Below are positions 19,768-30,974 of a stretch of DNA of 64,000 bases, piece after piece. Within the stretch, counting starts at the first letter, position 1; each line of letters begins with the position of its first letter. The notes beneath the pieces are model-generated. The model did no database searches. It was not told the DNA's origin and worked only from the letters and a program-made list of their open reading frames with translations. The position numbers and the translations under genes are program-made. The stretch comes from an uncultured Bacteroidales bacterium (GTDB taxonomy: Bacteria; Bacteroidota; Bacteroidia; Bacteroidales; JAUNSR01): NCBI GenBank assembly GCA_947074145.1, contig CAMTOJ010000014.1, positions 1 through 64,000 on the forward strand. Reading direction: 5' to 3'.

Positions 19768-20661
19768 TTATTTTTTTCTAAAATTACGTTTAGTATCGTC
19801 AATACTATATTTTCTTTGAATATCATACATGAAATTAAGATTTTTCTCAATCGTCTCATTGGTTTTAAGATCCTGAGCCCTTTCCATCCATTCAATCCCT
19901 TTTACAAAATATTCACGATAAATCATGCCTATTTTATTTCTCCTTTCGGCATAATCAAGATTAGAAGGATTTTCAATGGTTAGATACTCTTTTTCAACCT
20001 TTTCGAACCCTAATTTTCCTTTGACAAAATAAAGATTGGCAAAGAAAAGAATAGCATCTAGATCATTATTATTCTCAACTAAAATATTATGATAAATATC
20101 GCCAGCCATATCAAGACTATCGAGAAGTATATAATTTTCAGCTTTGATTTTCTGATATAATGTAGGATCAATTCCTCTTTGAGATGCCTCGTCTATAACT
20201 CTCAAAACATGTTTGGGTTGATGAAGAAGAATGCGATAATTTATCAGATTAGTGTAGAAGTATTGTTTATGTTGAGGATAAGTATGCATAAGTTTATGTA
20301 TCACAATCTCATAATCATCAAACATTTTAAGTTTAATAAATTCTCTTGCAACATCATTTAATACAGTGTCAAAGGTCGTTCCTGTTTTTGTTATTATAGA
20401 TATTGCCTTTTCCACTCCATCGCTGTCATTTGTCATAAGATTTGATATAATAGCCATCTTATAATTATCGGAATAAACAGTGGAGTCTTTAAGATAAAGA
20501 TCAAGTAACGTTGCAGTACTTTTCCATTTTTGAGAAGAATATGCATCATGTGCACTTTTTAGTAAAGGATCACTTTTTTTCTGAGAAAAGAGAGGTAGAC
20601 AAAAAATGATGTAAGTAAACAGAATTAAATATGGTGTTAATTTATGGAGGTAGCTTTTCAT
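19768..20661 (-). CDS. Tetratricopeptide-like repeat protein, secreted
   Basis: Signal-like N-term, helical repeats (KAENYILLDSLDMAGDIYHNILVENNNDLDAILFFANLYFVKG). Confidence 0.55.
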   Translation of the reverse strand: MKSYLHKLTPYLILFTYIIFCLPLFSQKKSDPLLKSAHDAYSSQKWKSTATLLDLYLKDSTVYSDNYKMAIISNLMTNDSDGVEKAISIITKTGTTFDTVLNDVAREFIKLKMFDDYEIVIHKLMHTYPQHKQYFYTNLINYRILLHQPKHVLRVIDEASQRGIDPTLYQKIKAENYILLDSLDMAGDIYHNILVENNNDLDAILFFANLYFVKGKLGFEKVEKEYLTIENPSNLDYAERRNKIGMIYREYFVKGIEWMERAQDLKTNETIEKNLNFMYDIQRKYSIDDTKRNFRKK

Positions 20662-20834
20662 TTTTTGAAATTTATAGATTGCAAAACAGAGATATTTTTG
20701 AAAATAACAATTAGAAGAGTCTATTTAATAGCTAAAAAATATCTTAAAACTATAATATTTACGAATTTACCTACTTTCTCAATAATAGATTATCTTTTTT
20801 GATACTTTGTTATTTCCGGTCGATAGTATTTATA

Positions 20835-20842
20835 TATTTTTG
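20835..20842 (+). promoter_or_regulatory. -7 element TATTTTTG upstream of pyrH
   Basis: Matches TAnnTTTG about 40 nt upstream of pyrH. Confidence 0.45.
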
Positions 20843-20880
20843 TGAAAATTAAAAATTACATAAGCTAACGTAAATTCATT

Positions 20881-21591
20881 ATGGAGATAAAATATAAGAG
20901 AATCCTGCTTAAACTAAGTGGCGAATCATTAATGGGAGAGAAGCAATACGGTATAGATGAAAATCGTCTTGCAGAGTATGCTCAACAAATCAAGGAGATA
21001 GCAGATTTAGCTATTCAGATCGGAATCGTGATTGGAGGAGGAAATATATTCAGAGGTCTTAGTGGAGCATCTAAAGGTTTTGATCGTGTAAAAGGTGATC
21101 AAATGGGTATGCTTGCTACAGTAATTAACGGACTTGCTCTTGGATCGGCTCTAACTGCGCAAGGGCAGAAAGCTAAAGTTCTTACTGCTGTAAATATGTT
21201 CCCAATCGGAGAATACTATAGTAAATGGAAAGCTATTGAAGCGATGGAAAATGGAGAAATAGCAGTTCTTACAGGTGGTACAGGTTGTCCATATTTTACT
21301 ACAGATACAGGTTCCGCACTAAGAGGTATTGAGATTGAAGCAGACGTAATGCTTAAAGGAACAAGAGTGGACGGTATTTATACAGCAGATCCTGAAAAAG
21401 ATCCAACTGCTACTAAATATGATAAGATTTCTTATGATGAGATCTATATCAAAGGTCTTAAGGTGATGGACCTTACAGCTACAACTTTATGTAAGGAGAA
21501 TAATCTTCCCATCATAGTATTTGATATGGACACTCCCGGTAATTTGAAAAAGGTACTTACAGGTGAGAATATCGGCACATTAGTATATTAA
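20881..21591 (+). CDS. pyrH: Uridylate kinase
   Basis: YKRILLKLSGESLMG, GIVIGGGNIFRG, DQMGMLATVINGLALGSAL, GTGCPYFTTDTGSALRGIEIEADVMLKGTRVDGIYTADP. Confidence 0.97.
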   Translation: MEIKYKRILLKLSGESLMGEKQYGIDENRLAEYAQQIKEIADLAIQIGIVIGGGNIFRGLSGASKGFDRVKGDQMGMLATVINGLALGSALTAQGQKAKVLTAVNMFPIGEYYSKWKAIEAMENGEIAVLTGGTGCPYFTTDTGSALRGIEIEADVMLKGTRVDGIYTADPEKDPTATKYDKISYDEIYIKGLKVMDLTATTLCKENNLPIIVFDMDTPGNLKKVLTGENIGTLVY

Positions 21592-21781
21592 TAATTCTCT
21601 AAGGCATAAGACTCTATTGAGCATAATAATAAAATTCCTTTTTTTATTATCTTTGTGGAGCAATTTAAACAAGATATTTATCTAATTGTTTATCAATCAG
21701 GTTGTCTGAAGTAATAAGAATCTGACATCTATTTTAATATAGAAGAGCAAAACAAATAAAAACAGATATAAAAATAAAATC

Positions 21782-22342
21782 ATGGCAGAAGTAAAACAGA
21801 TAATTAGTGCGTCTGAAAACAAAATGAATGGCGCTATCGAGCATTTGGATGAGGCTCTTGCGCATATCCGTGCAGGTAAAGCTAACCCTCGTATTCTTGA
21901 TGGAATTTATGTAGAATATTATGGAAGCAGTGTTCCATTGAGCAATGTCGCAAATATTTCTACTCCGGATGCTAAGACTATTGCTATCACTCCATGGGAA
22001 AAATCAATGTTCAGAGAGATTGAAAAAGCAATCATCAATTCAGAGCTTGGTATTATGCCTGAGAATAATGGTGAAATCATTCGTATAGGTATTCCTCCTT
22101 TGACTGAAGATAGACGTAAATCTCTTGCAAAACAGGCAAAAGCAGAGGCTGAAACTGCTAAAGTAAGTATCCGTAATGCAAGAAGAGATGCTAACGAGGC
22201 TATCAAAAAAGCTCAGAAAGATGGTCTTGCTGAAGATTCAGCTAAAGATGCAGAATCTGATGTTCAGAAAGTTCACGATAAATATATCAAAAAGGTTGAT
22301 GAGCTTTATGCTGCTAAAGAAAAAGAGATTCTTACAGTATAA
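21782..22342 (+). CDS. frr: Ribosome recycling factor
   Basis: [56 protein letters not shown]. Confidence 0.97.
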   Translation: MAEVKQIISASENKMNGAIEHLDEALAHIRAGKANPRILDGIYVEYYGSSVPLSNVANISTPDAKTIAITPWEKSMFREIEKAIINSELGIMPENNGEIIRIGIPPLTEDRRKSLAKQAKAEAETAKVSIRNARRDANEAIKKAQKDGLAEDSAKDAESDVQKVHDKYIKKVDELYAAKEKEILTV

Positions 22343-22374
22343 TATTGATTTGACAACATAAAAACATATATAAT

Positions 22375-22417
22375 AAAGATACTTTTCAGTTTTTCTGAGA
22401 AGTGTCTTTATTTTTTT
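22375..22417 (+). terminator. Rho-independent terminator after frr
   Basis: aagatacttttcag...ctgagaagtgtcttta followed by T-run. Confidence 0.7.
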
Positions 22418-22575
22418 GAAATTATTTCTATTTGAATTGTTATATCGGTAAGTGGAATTTAAGTCACTTTATGATCTTCTCTTTTTCAAGAAAAGAGAAA
22501 TGTCGTAATATTGTTATTTAAATATATTTGAATTTATAACAAAAGAAAAACCGGTAACGGATCGCACCGGAATAT

Positions 22576-23538
22576 ATGGCGAAACCGATTATAAAAAATA
22601 ACCGAATGAAAGGATTGGTCATTAAGAATACAGGAAGCTGGTATCAGGTGAAAACAATTGACGGAAGGGTGATAGATTGTAAGATAAAGGGTAATTTTCG
22701 TCTAAAAGGGATTAAAAGTACTAATCCCATAGCAGTGGGGGATAATGTTGTCATTGATATTAATAATGAAGGGACAGCTTTTATCACAGCCATTGAAGAC
22801 AGAAAGAATTATATAATTCGTAAGTCATCAAATCTTTCAAAACAATCACACATACTTGCCTCTAATCTTGATCAGGCTATGCTTATTATAACTATTGCAT
22901 ATCCTGAGACAAGCACTGTGTTTATTGATCGTTTTCTTGCTACAGCCGAAGCATATAGAATACCTGTCATAATCGTAATCAATAAGATTGATCGTTATGA
23001 TGAGGCTGAATCCAATTATGCCGAAGCTATTATCAATTTATATGAATCAATCGGATATCCATGTTATAAGATATCTGCAAAAAGCGGTATCGGGTTAGAT
23101 CAGTTAAAAGATTGTCTGGCAGGAAAAACAACACTTTTATCCGGTAATTCCGGAGTAGGTAAATCAACACTTATCAATGCATTACTTCCTGAACTGAAAT
23201 TAAAAACAAGAGAGATTTCAGATGCTCATAATACGGGGATGCATACGACTACCTTTTCTGAAATGTTTGAACTTCCGCAAGGTGGTTATATAATAGATAC
23301 ACCTGGAGTGAAAGGGTTTGGAACGATAGATTTCAAAAAAGAGGAGATTGATCATTTCTTTCCTGAAATATTTAAAATCTCGGAAGGATGTAAATTTAAT
23401 AATTGCTCCCACACTCATGAACCGGGGTGTGCTGTACTTGAAGCGTTGAAAGATCATTATATAAGTGAATCACGATATAATAGTTATTTGAGTATTATGG
23501 AGGATTCTCAAGAGGGTAAATACAGATCCTCTTTTTAA
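22576..23538 (+). CDS. rsgA: Small ribosomal subunit biogenesis GTPase RsgA
   Basis: [27 protein letters not shown], Zn-binding [16 protein letters not shown]. Confidence 0.95.
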   Translation: MAKPIIKNNRMKGLVIKNTGSWYQVKTIDGRVIDCKIKGNFRLKGIKSTNPIAVGDNVVIDINNEGTAFITAIEDRKNYIIRKSSNLSKQSHILASNLDQAMLIITIAYPETSTVFIDRFLATAEAYRIPVIIVINKIDRYDEAESNYAEAIINLYESIGYPCYKISAKSGIGLDQLKDCLAGKTTLLSGNSGVGKSTLINALLPELKLKTREISDAHNTGMHTTTFSEMFELPQGGYIIDTPGVKGFGTIDFKKEEIDHFFPEIFKISEGCKFNNCSHTHEPGCAVLEALKDHYISESRYNSYLSIMEDSQEGKYRSSF

Positions 23539-23569
23539 AGATATAGAAGGAAGAAGAGTATAATAAAAG

Positions 23570-23618
23570 ATGCCCACCGAATAATTTATTTAAACATTCG
23601 GTGGGCATATTATTTTTA
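23570..23618. terminator. Stem-loop terminator (rsgA / purF-like convergent region)
   Basis: atgcccaccgaat...attcggtgggcat perfect 13-bp stem followed by T-rich tract. Confidence 0.85.
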
Positions 23619-23808
23619 TTAAATATCTCTCTTTATAATCTAATGTAGAGTTATACTTTTTGAAGGATAAAATATTAGATTTCAATCACTCTTTAAGAAT
23701 CTTCATTTATGAAAGAATAAAATAAATCTACATTCCATTATTACATGTTCTTTTTTATAAGGAATTATATAATCCGGAGTAAAATCAGGTTAGAATAAGT
23801 GTTATTGA

Positions 23809-25701
23809 TTAATAACCTCTTTTCTCCTCTTCTCCTTCGTAATAATAAACAAAAGCATTGTTTACCACACGATTTCCTCCGGGTGTCGGATAATTTCCTG
23901 TGAAATACCAGTCACCGGTATTATTAGGACAAGCATCATGAAGACCTTCTATTGTCTGATATATAATCTCAACTTCTGCTTTAATCCCTTGAGGTGTAAG
24001 CATATCTGCTATTTTTTTAGATATTTGCTCGGGAGAGAAAGGTTTATATATCTCTTTTACATAATTGGTTATTTCCTCTTTTGGAAGTCCTTGTTGTGCT
24101 TTAGACTTTTTGTAAACATCCTCAATAATATACTCCATATTGTTCTCTTTAAGAAGCTCAATGGCTGCTTTGAAAGCGATAAACTCACCCATTCTCGACA
24201 TATCAATTCCATAACAATCAGGATAACGAATCTGAGGAGAAGATGATAGAATAGTTATTTTTTTAGGATGAAGAGTATCTAAAATTTTTATAATACTCTG
24301 TCTAAGAGTAGTACCGCGAACAATAGAGTCATCAATAACTACAAGATTGTCAACATCTGCTTTCACACTACCGTATGTCACGTCATAAACATGAGCAGCC
24401 AAATCATTTCTTGTATTACCTTCCGCGATGAAAGTTCTTAATTTTATATCCTTAAGAGCAACTTTCTCACTTCTTATCATTCGAGAAAGAATCTCTTGTA
24501 CTTTTTCAGGAGTAGCCTCTTTTCCAAGTTTCAATATGCTTTCAGTCTTTTCACTGTTAAGTTTTTCATTAAGACCCTCAAGCATACCATAGTAAGCAAC
24601 CTCTGCTGTGTTTGGAATAAAAGAAAATACAGTGTGATCAAGATCTCCGTCTATTGACTTCATAATTGCCGGAACAAGATTCTTTCCAAGCATTTTTCTT
24701 TCCTGATAAATATCTTTGTCACTACCTCTTGAGAAGTAAATTCTTTCGAAAGAACATTTTTTTACATCTCTTGGCTCATTGATTTGAGATACTTTTACAT
24801 CACCATGTTTGCTTATTATGATTCCCTGTCCAGGTTCAAGTTCCTTGATATTGTTGATATCTGCGCCTATTGCAGTTTGGATAACAGGTCTTTCAGATGC
24901 AATGACTACAATTTCGTCATCGGCATAATAGAAAGCCGGTCTTATTCCCCAAGGATCTCTGAAAGTGAAGCTGTCACCACTTCCCGTTAATCCGCTTATT
25001 ACATATCCGCCATCCCATTTAGGGCTTGCGCTTTTTATTACATTTTCAATATTCAGATTATTCTCAATAGCCATTGTAATATCCATTCCGGTAAGCCCCT
25101 GAGCTTTATATTCCTGGAAAAGACGTTCAGCCTCACGGTCAAGACGGTGTCCGACCTGTTCGAGAATTATGTAAGTATCGGCTAATTTGCGGGGATGTTG
25201 TCCCTGAGATGTAATCTCATCGAATATTTCATCTACATTGGTAAGATTGAAGTTTCCACAAAGCGAAAGATTTTTTGCGCGCCAATTATTTCTTCTGATG
25301 AAAGGATGCACATAAGCAAGGCCTGATCGGCCCGTTGTGCTGTAACGAAGATGTCCCATATATATTTCACCTGCAAACGGAAGAACCTGTTTTGCATAAG
25401 TGGCATCAGATAATTTCTCTTTAGGGACATTTTGATAATGTGAATAAACTTTGTCAAAAATTTCGGTAATGGCTCCCGAGCCCATCGCTCTTTCTCTGAA
25501 AAGATACTCTTCACCGGGATGAGCCTCCATTTTTAAGCAGGTCAGACCTGCACCTTCCTGGCCTCTGTTATGCTGTTTCTCCATAAGTAAATATAACTTA
25601 TTAAGACCATACATCCATGTGCCATACTTTTGTTGATAATACTCAAGAGGTTTTAGTAAGCGAACCATCGCTATACCACATTCATGCTTGATTTGTTCCA
25701 T
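23809..25701 (-). CDS. purF: Amidophosphoribosyltransferase (PurF family, long Bacteroidetes-type form)
   Basis: MEQIKHECGIAMVRL; QHNRGQEGAGL; MGHLRYSTTGRS; PRPP-site VVIDDSIVRGTTLRQSI; YGIDMSRMGEF. Confidence 0.85.
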   Translation of the reverse strand: MEQIKHECGIAMVRLLKPLEYYQQKYGTWMYGLNKLYLLMEKQHNRGQEGAGLTCLKMEAHPGEEYLFRERAMGSGAITEIFDKVYSHYQNVPKEKLSDATYAKQVLPFAGEIYMGHLRYSTTGRSGLAYVHPFIRRNNWRAKNLSLCGNFNLTNVDEIFDEITSQGQHPRKLADTYIILEQVGHRLDREAERLFQEYKAQGLTGMDITMAIENNLNIENVIKSASPKWDGGYVISGLTGSGDSFTFRDPWGIRPAFYYADDEIVVIASERPVIQTAIGADINNIKELEPGQGIIISKHGDVKVSQINEPRDVKKCSFERIYFSRGSDKDIYQERKMLGKNLVPAIMKSIDGDLDHTVFSFIPNTAEVAYYGMLEGLNEKLNSEKTESILKLGKEATPEKVQEILSRMIRSEKVALKDIKLRTFIAEGNTRNDLAAHVYDVTYGSVKADVDNLVVIDDSIVRGTTLRQSIIKILDTLHPKKITILSSSPQIRYPDCYGIDMSRMGEFIAFKAAIELLKENNMEYIIEDVYKKSKAQQGLPKEEITNYVKEIYKPFSPEQISKKIADMLTPQGIKAEVEIIYQTIEGLHDACPNNTGDWYFTGNYPTPGGNRVVNNAFVYYYEGEEEKRGY

Positions 25702-26041
25702 TGTCTTGAAGTCGGTTTCAAAAATCTTCTGTTGAGAATAAGAAAGTGCAAAGATAATAATTATTGTAATGCTTCATATTTTTTTTGGAAATTCAAATAC
25801 TATATTATGCTTATCCCGGTTATTATTCATATTGATCTTATTTAATTAATATTGTTTATAAAATGACACAACTCGCTGTTTAATTGTTACTTTTTATATG
25901 GATATAGCTATGAAATATATACAGAATATATATTAACTAAACTTTTTTTAGTATTTGTAAATATAGGATTGGATTAAATTATTAATTCACTTTAATTATA
26001 AAATACTATTTTTGTCAAATTAGAAAAACCTTTGAATAAAT

Positions 26042-26686
26042 ATGTCAGAAGATATAAATAATCTGAATTTCAAACTACCGGAACCCACTCTTCGCAGATT
26101 GCCATGGTATCTGGCTTACTTGAAATTGTTGAAAGATAAAGGTGAGGAATATGTATCGTCGACACAAATTTCAAAAGATATAAATGTTGATTCCTCTCAG
26201 ATAGCGAAAGACTTATCCTTTATAAATATATCGGGAAAAACAAGAGTCGGATACGAGATTAATTCTCTTGTAGATGTCCTTGAAAGTTTTCTCGGATTCA
26301 CTCGTACACACAGAGCTTTCATTTTAGGAGCCGGAAGTCTTGGGTCAGCATTGCTCCATGACGACGGTCTTTCTCAATACGGATTGCAGATTGTAGCCGC
26401 ATTTGATGTTAATCCCAATAAGATAGGGAAAGTTATCAATGGCATACATGTTTACGATATAAAAGATCTGGAACAATTTCGCAAAGATCAAAATGTCAGT
26501 ATCGGTATATTGACAGTTCCGGTCGATAAGGCTCAAAACGTGGCAGATATGGCTATCAAAGCCGGCATCGAAGCAATTTGGAATTTTACACCTTTCCGAA
26601 TAAAAGTGCCTCATAACATCGTGGTACAGAATACATCAATTTATGCACATCTTGCAGTAATGTTTAACCGATTAACTTTTCAATAG
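26042..26686 (+). CDS. rex: Redox-sensing transcriptional repressor Rex
   Basis: EPTLRRLPWYLAYLKLL...SSTQISKDINVDSSQIAKDLSFI; Rossmann FILGAGSLGSALL; IWNFTPFRIKVP. Confidence 0.95.
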   Translation: MSEDINNLNFKLPEPTLRRLPWYLAYLKLLKDKGEEYVSSTQISKDINVDSSQIAKDLSFINISGKTRVGYEINSLVDVLESFLGFTRTHRAFILGAGSLGSALLHDDGLSQYGLQIVAAFDVNPNKIGKVINGIHVYDIKDLEQFRKDQNVSIGILTVPVDKAQNVADMAIKAGIEAIWNFTPFRIKVPHNIVVQNTSIYAHLAVMFNRLTFQ

Positions 26687-26689
26687 TTT

Positions 26690-27307
26690 ATGAAGATAAT
26701 ATGTGTGGGCTGGAATTATCCTTTACACAATAAAGAGATGAATAAAACGTTAGAAGATAAGGCCCCTATAATTTTCATTAAGCCGGACTCAGCTATACTT
26801 AAAAGTGATAAGCCTTTCTTTCTTCCCGATTTTTCACAAAGAGTAGAGTTTGAGACCGAACTTGTGTTCAGAATTTGTAAAGTAGGAAAAAATATTTCCG
26901 CCAAATTTGCTCATCGTTATTACGACGCTGTGACAGTGGGAATAGATTTTACGGCAAGAGATCTTCAGGAGAAACTAAGAGCGGCAGGTGAACCATGGGA
27001 AATGTCTAAAGCATTTGATAACTCCGCAGTTTTAGGAAATTTTATAAATATCGATCAATTCAAAAACGGTATTGATGATATTGATTTCTCTCTTTCATTA
27101 AACGGAGAGCAGGTACAGAAAGGAAACTCTTCACAAATGATCTCTTCTATTGATCAAATTATTGCTTACGTCAGCAAATTCATCACATTGAAAATAGGTG
27201 ACCTTATTTACACCGGAACTCCAAGTGGAGTAGGTCCGGTAAAAATAGGCGATCATTTACAAGGATATATATCCGACGAAAAATTGTTTGATTTCCATGT
27301 CAGATAA
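26690..27307 (+). CDS. Fumarylacetoacetate hydrolase family protein
   Basis: VEFETELVFRICKVGKNI; TVGIDFTARDLQ; GDLIYTGTPSGVGPVKIGD. Confidence 0.92.
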   Translation: MKIICVGWNYPLHNKEMNKTLEDKAPIIFIKPDSAILKSDKPFFLPDFSQRVEFETELVFRICKVGKNISAKFAHRYYDAVTVGIDFTARDLQEKLRAAGEPWEMSKAFDNSAVLGNFINIDQFKNGIDDIDFSLSLNGEQVQKGNSSQMISSIDQIIAYVSKFITLKIGDLIYTGTPSGVGPVKIGDHLQGYISDEKLFDFHVR

Positions 27308-27365
27308 TTGCCTATGTATTTATAGAATACATAATTACAAGTTTATCATATAACGGAGAATTTTT

Positions 27366-30300
27366 ATGTTAACACGATATATCGTTTCATCACTGATACT
27401 ATTTTTTCTTCAATGTGCCTTAATAGCCCAGACAACTCAGGTTACAGGAATTCATACCTTTGCCGAATCATCGAAGTTATCATCCGGGAAATGGTATAAG
27501 ATTGCTATAGAAAATAATGATGTATATCAAATTACTTATAGTGAATTGAGAAATATGGGATTTACCGATCCTTCGAAAGTCAGTGTCTATGGTTTTGGCG
27601 GTAATATCATTGATGAATCGTTCTCCATGCCTCATATTGATGATCTTCCTGAAATTGCTGTATTTCATGATAGCAATAATTCACGTCTTCTTTTTTATGG
27701 TTTGGGAGTTACTAAATGGCAATATTCATCCAGCAAAGGCTATTATCATGCAAATAATTTTTACTCTACAAAAGCATACTATTTTCTTCATCAGAAATCA
27801 GAAGATCCTAAATCGATAGAGCTGAGTAATCCTGTTGAAGCAACGTCAAAAGTTTATACTTACGACGATTATTTTCTTCATGAAAACGATCTTGAAAATA
27901 TCGGAAATACGGGACGAGAAATGTATGGAGAATCATTCAACTATACAAGAACGCGAGATTTTTCATTCAATATTCCGGGTATTACAAAAGATAAAGGAAC
28001 TATTATTATCGATTTTATTGCAAGTAATAATGTTGCAAGTTCGTTAACCGGTACATTAAATGGAGAAACATTTATAAACACAACTGTTCCCTCATTAAGA
28101 TCTGACAAATATCATTTTGCAGAAACGGTGAACAGAAAAAGCGAAATAACTTTCGACGGATCTGCTAACCAAAGAATACGACTTGTATTCAATCCCAATT
28201 CAGGATCACTTAAAAGTTCATATCTAAATTATATTCGATTAAACGTAAAACGCACATTGCAATCTTATGCCGGTGCTACTCTGTTTCGCTTAAACGGAAC
28301 AGGAACGTCTCAATATGTTTTCAATGAATCGGGAAATAACCTCTCACCATTTATGATCTGGGATGTTTCAAATCCTATTGAAGCAAAAAAGATGACTCAT
28401 TACAGCGTTGACGACAAATTATGTTTCAACGGTGAGAATTCAAAAGAATATGTCCTTATAAACAATACTAAAACTTTTTCTTCCGTAACTCCGGTTGGTA
28501 ATATTACCAATCAGAATCTGCATGCACTTGAACAAGCCGACATGGTAATAATTGCCGCACCTCAAATACAGGAACAGGCACAACGTCTTGCAAAATATCG
28601 CCGTGAAAACGATAATTTAAAAGTACATGTAGTTACACCAACTCAGATCTATAATGAGTTTTCTTCCGGAACTCCCGATGCTACGGCATACAGATTATTT
28701 TTGAAGATGTTTTACGACAGAAGTGTATCTTTAGGTAATCCCCCTTTATATCTTCTTCTTATGGGAGACGGATCTTGTGATAATAGAGGAATGAACAACT
28801 CCCAATGGAAAGAATCTGTTCTTGAAAATTGTCTTCTTACCTATCAATCGGAAATGTCGCTCAATGAAACAGAATCTTATGTATGTGACGATTATTTCGG
28901 ATTTCTTGATGATAATGAGGGTGGTAAAACCGATATATATGGACAGATCACTTTAAGAAGTGATGTTATTGATATAGGTATTGGCCGTTTCCCGGTTCGT
29001 ACACCTTCTCAGGCGAAAACAATGGTTGATAAAGTGATAGCATATTCCGATAATACAGAACTCGGAACATGGAAAAACAATCTTTGTTTCCTTGGTGATG
29101 ATGGCGACAACAACACTCACATGAAACATGCCCAGACAATGGTTGAGATAATTCAAAATCAGGGACATCATGAATTCAACTTCAGTAAAATATATCTTGA
29201 TGCATATAAAAGAGAATCAACGGCTGCCGGAACTGCTTATCCGGATGCAAAAAAGAAACTCTTTGAACAGTTAAATTCAGGAGCTCTGATTATGAATTAT
29301 TCAGGACACGGAGCAACTACATCTATAACTCATGAAAAATTATTCATGCTATCAGATGCAGAAACAATAAAAATGAAACGCCTTCCTGTTTGGGTTACGG
29401 CAACATGTGACTTTAGTCGTTTTGACCAACCCGCTACAACTGCCGGTGAGGCTCTTGTATTGAATCCTGACGGGGGAGCAATTGCAATGTTTACCACTAC
29501 ACGCGTAGTATATTCTGACGGAAATCTTCAATTGAACAGAAAACTTATCGAAAATTTATTCGATAAAAAGGAGGATGGAACTCGCTATAGAATGGGGGAT
29601 ATTATGAAGTTTGCCAAACGTGATCTTGGTTCGCAATCAAATAAATTAAACTTTACTTTGCTTGGTGATCCATCATTAAAATTGGCTTATCCGGAATACA
29701 GAATGGAGATCACAGAGATCAATAATAAAGCTGTAAATCCAAATCAACCCGTACAATTTAAGGCACTTGAAAATATTACGGTAAAAGGTCGCATACTTAC
29801 ACTTACCGGCAACAATACTGAAACAAGTTTTAAAGGACTCGTATATCCTACTCTTTACGATGCTGAAGAAACAATAATCGCTATGGATAACGACCAAACC
29901 GGCAAACCGTTCGAATTTCCTGATCGTAATAAAAAGATATTTACTGGTTGTGATTCTATTAGAAACGGAGAATTTGAATTCTCATTCATTGTTCCTAAAG
30001 ATATAAGTTACTCTATGAACAGCGGAATGATGAATCTCTACGCTTATAGTGACGATAGAAGAGAAGCACAAGGATATTTTGACGGTTATATTCTTGGAGG
30101 TACAGCCGAAGATATAGCTGTTGACACAATCGGACCGAAGATCAATTATATTTACTTAAACTCTACCGCTTTCAGAAACGGAGATGTGGTTAATCAAACT
30201 CCATATCTTTATGCGGCTATTGAGGATGAAACAGGTATAAATGCAACAGGTTCTTCAATAGGTCACGACATAACAATCACTATATACGGAGAAGATAATA

Positions 30301-30797
30301 TACGTCATAAATATGTTTTAAATGACTATTTTATGACAAATCCGGGGAATTCCTCAGCCGGAGTGATTCAATATAGTATACCATCACTTGCTGACGGAAA
30401 ATATACTCTCGAATTTAAAGTATGGGATGTTTACAACAACTCTTCATCAGCTGCTATTGAGTTTGAAGTTAATTCGAATGCCAAACCTGTAATCTTCGAC
30501 CTTTCTGCTCAGCAGAACCCTGTTAGAGATGAGGCTCGATTCCTACTTTCTCATAACAGACCTGAAGTTACGGTGACTGCAAAAATACAGATATTTACTC
30601 AGATGGGACAGATGGTGTATGAAAATGATCTTTCCGCATCAACCGAGTTTATGCACTCTTTACCTATAGATTGGGATCTTCGTTCAATGTCCGGACAAAG
30701 AGTATTGCCGGGTATATATATATATCGTGCTTACCTTTCTTCTGACGGAGTAAATTATACAACAAAGAGTAAAAAACTTATTGTGTTAGGTCAGTAA
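27366..30797 (+). CDS. porU: Type IX secretion system sortase PorU
   Basis: C25-like peptidase: LLMGDGSCDNRG, MNYSGHGATTSITHE, VTATCDFSRFDQP; followed by porV. Confidence 0.92.
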   Translation: MLTRYIVSSLILFFLQCALIAQTTQVTGIHTFAESSKLSSGKWYKIAIENNDVYQITYSELRNMGFTDPSKVSVYGFGGNIIDESFSMPHIDDLPEIAVFHDSNNSRLLFYGLGVTKWQYSSSKGYYHANNFYSTKAYYFLHQKSEDPKSIELSNPVEATSKVYTYDDYFLHENDLENIGNTGREMYGESFNYTRTRDFSFNIPGITKDKGTIIIDFIASNNVASSLTGTLNGETFINTTVPSLRSDKYHFAETVNRKSEITFDGSANQRIRLVFNPNSGSLKSSYLNYIRLNVKRTLQSYAGATLFRLNGTGTSQYVFNESGNNLSPFMIWDVSNPIEAKKMTHYSVDDKLCFNGENSKEYVLINNTKTFSSVTPVGNITNQNLHALEQADMVIIAAPQIQEQAQRLAKYRRENDNLKVHVVTPTQIYNEFSSGTPDATAYRLFLKMFYDRSVSLGNPPLYLLLMGDGSCDNRGMNNSQWKESVLENCLLTYQSEMSLNETESYVCDDYFGFLDDNEGGKTDIYGQITLRSDVIDIGIGRFPVRTPSQAKTMVDKVIAYSDNTELGTWKNNLCFLGDDGDNNTHMKHAQTMVEIIQNQGHHEFNFSKIYLDAYKRESTAAGTAYPDAKKKLFEQLNSGALIMNYSGHGATTSITHEKLFMLSDAETIKMKRLPVWVTATCDFSRFDQPATTAGEALVLNPDGGAIAMFTTTRVVYSDGNLQLNRKLIENLFDKKEDGTRYRMGDIMKFAKRDLGSQSNKLNFTLLGDPSLKLAYPEYRMEITEINNKAVNPNQPVQFKALENITVKGRILTLTGNNTETSFKGLVYPTLYDAEETIIAMDNDQTGKPFEFPDRNKKIFTGCDSIRNGEFEFSFIVPKDISYSMNSGMMNLYAYSDDRREAQGYFDGYILGGTAEDIAVDTIGPKINYIYLNSTAFRNGDVVNQTPYLYAAIEDETGINATGSSIGHDITITIYGEDNIRHKYVLNDYFMTNPGNSSAGVIQYSIPSLADGKYTLEFKVWDVYNNSSSAAIEFEVNSNAKPVIFDLSAQQNPVRDEARFLLSHNRPEVTVTAKIQIFTQMGQMVYENDLSASTEFMHSLPIDWDLRSMSGQRVLPGIYIYRAYLSSDGVNYTTKSKKLIVLGQ

Positions 30798-30974
30798 TCC
30801 CGATTTTTATGTATCCTCAACGGATAATTTCTATTAAAAAATTATTGTCAAAACAATATTTCATAGATTATTCAGTTTAATATATCACATTGACAACAAT
30901 TGCTTTAAGATATCTTAAAGAGTCACTATTTGTTTGTCTGGTATTTATATAAAGAAAGTTCGAAAAAGATAAAT

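Noticed and set aside
15346-20661. Defence island around the Dna2-like gene
   Set aside because: Neighbours (OmpA-like, DUF4919-like, mscL, TPR) carry no defence signature and no mobile-element marks
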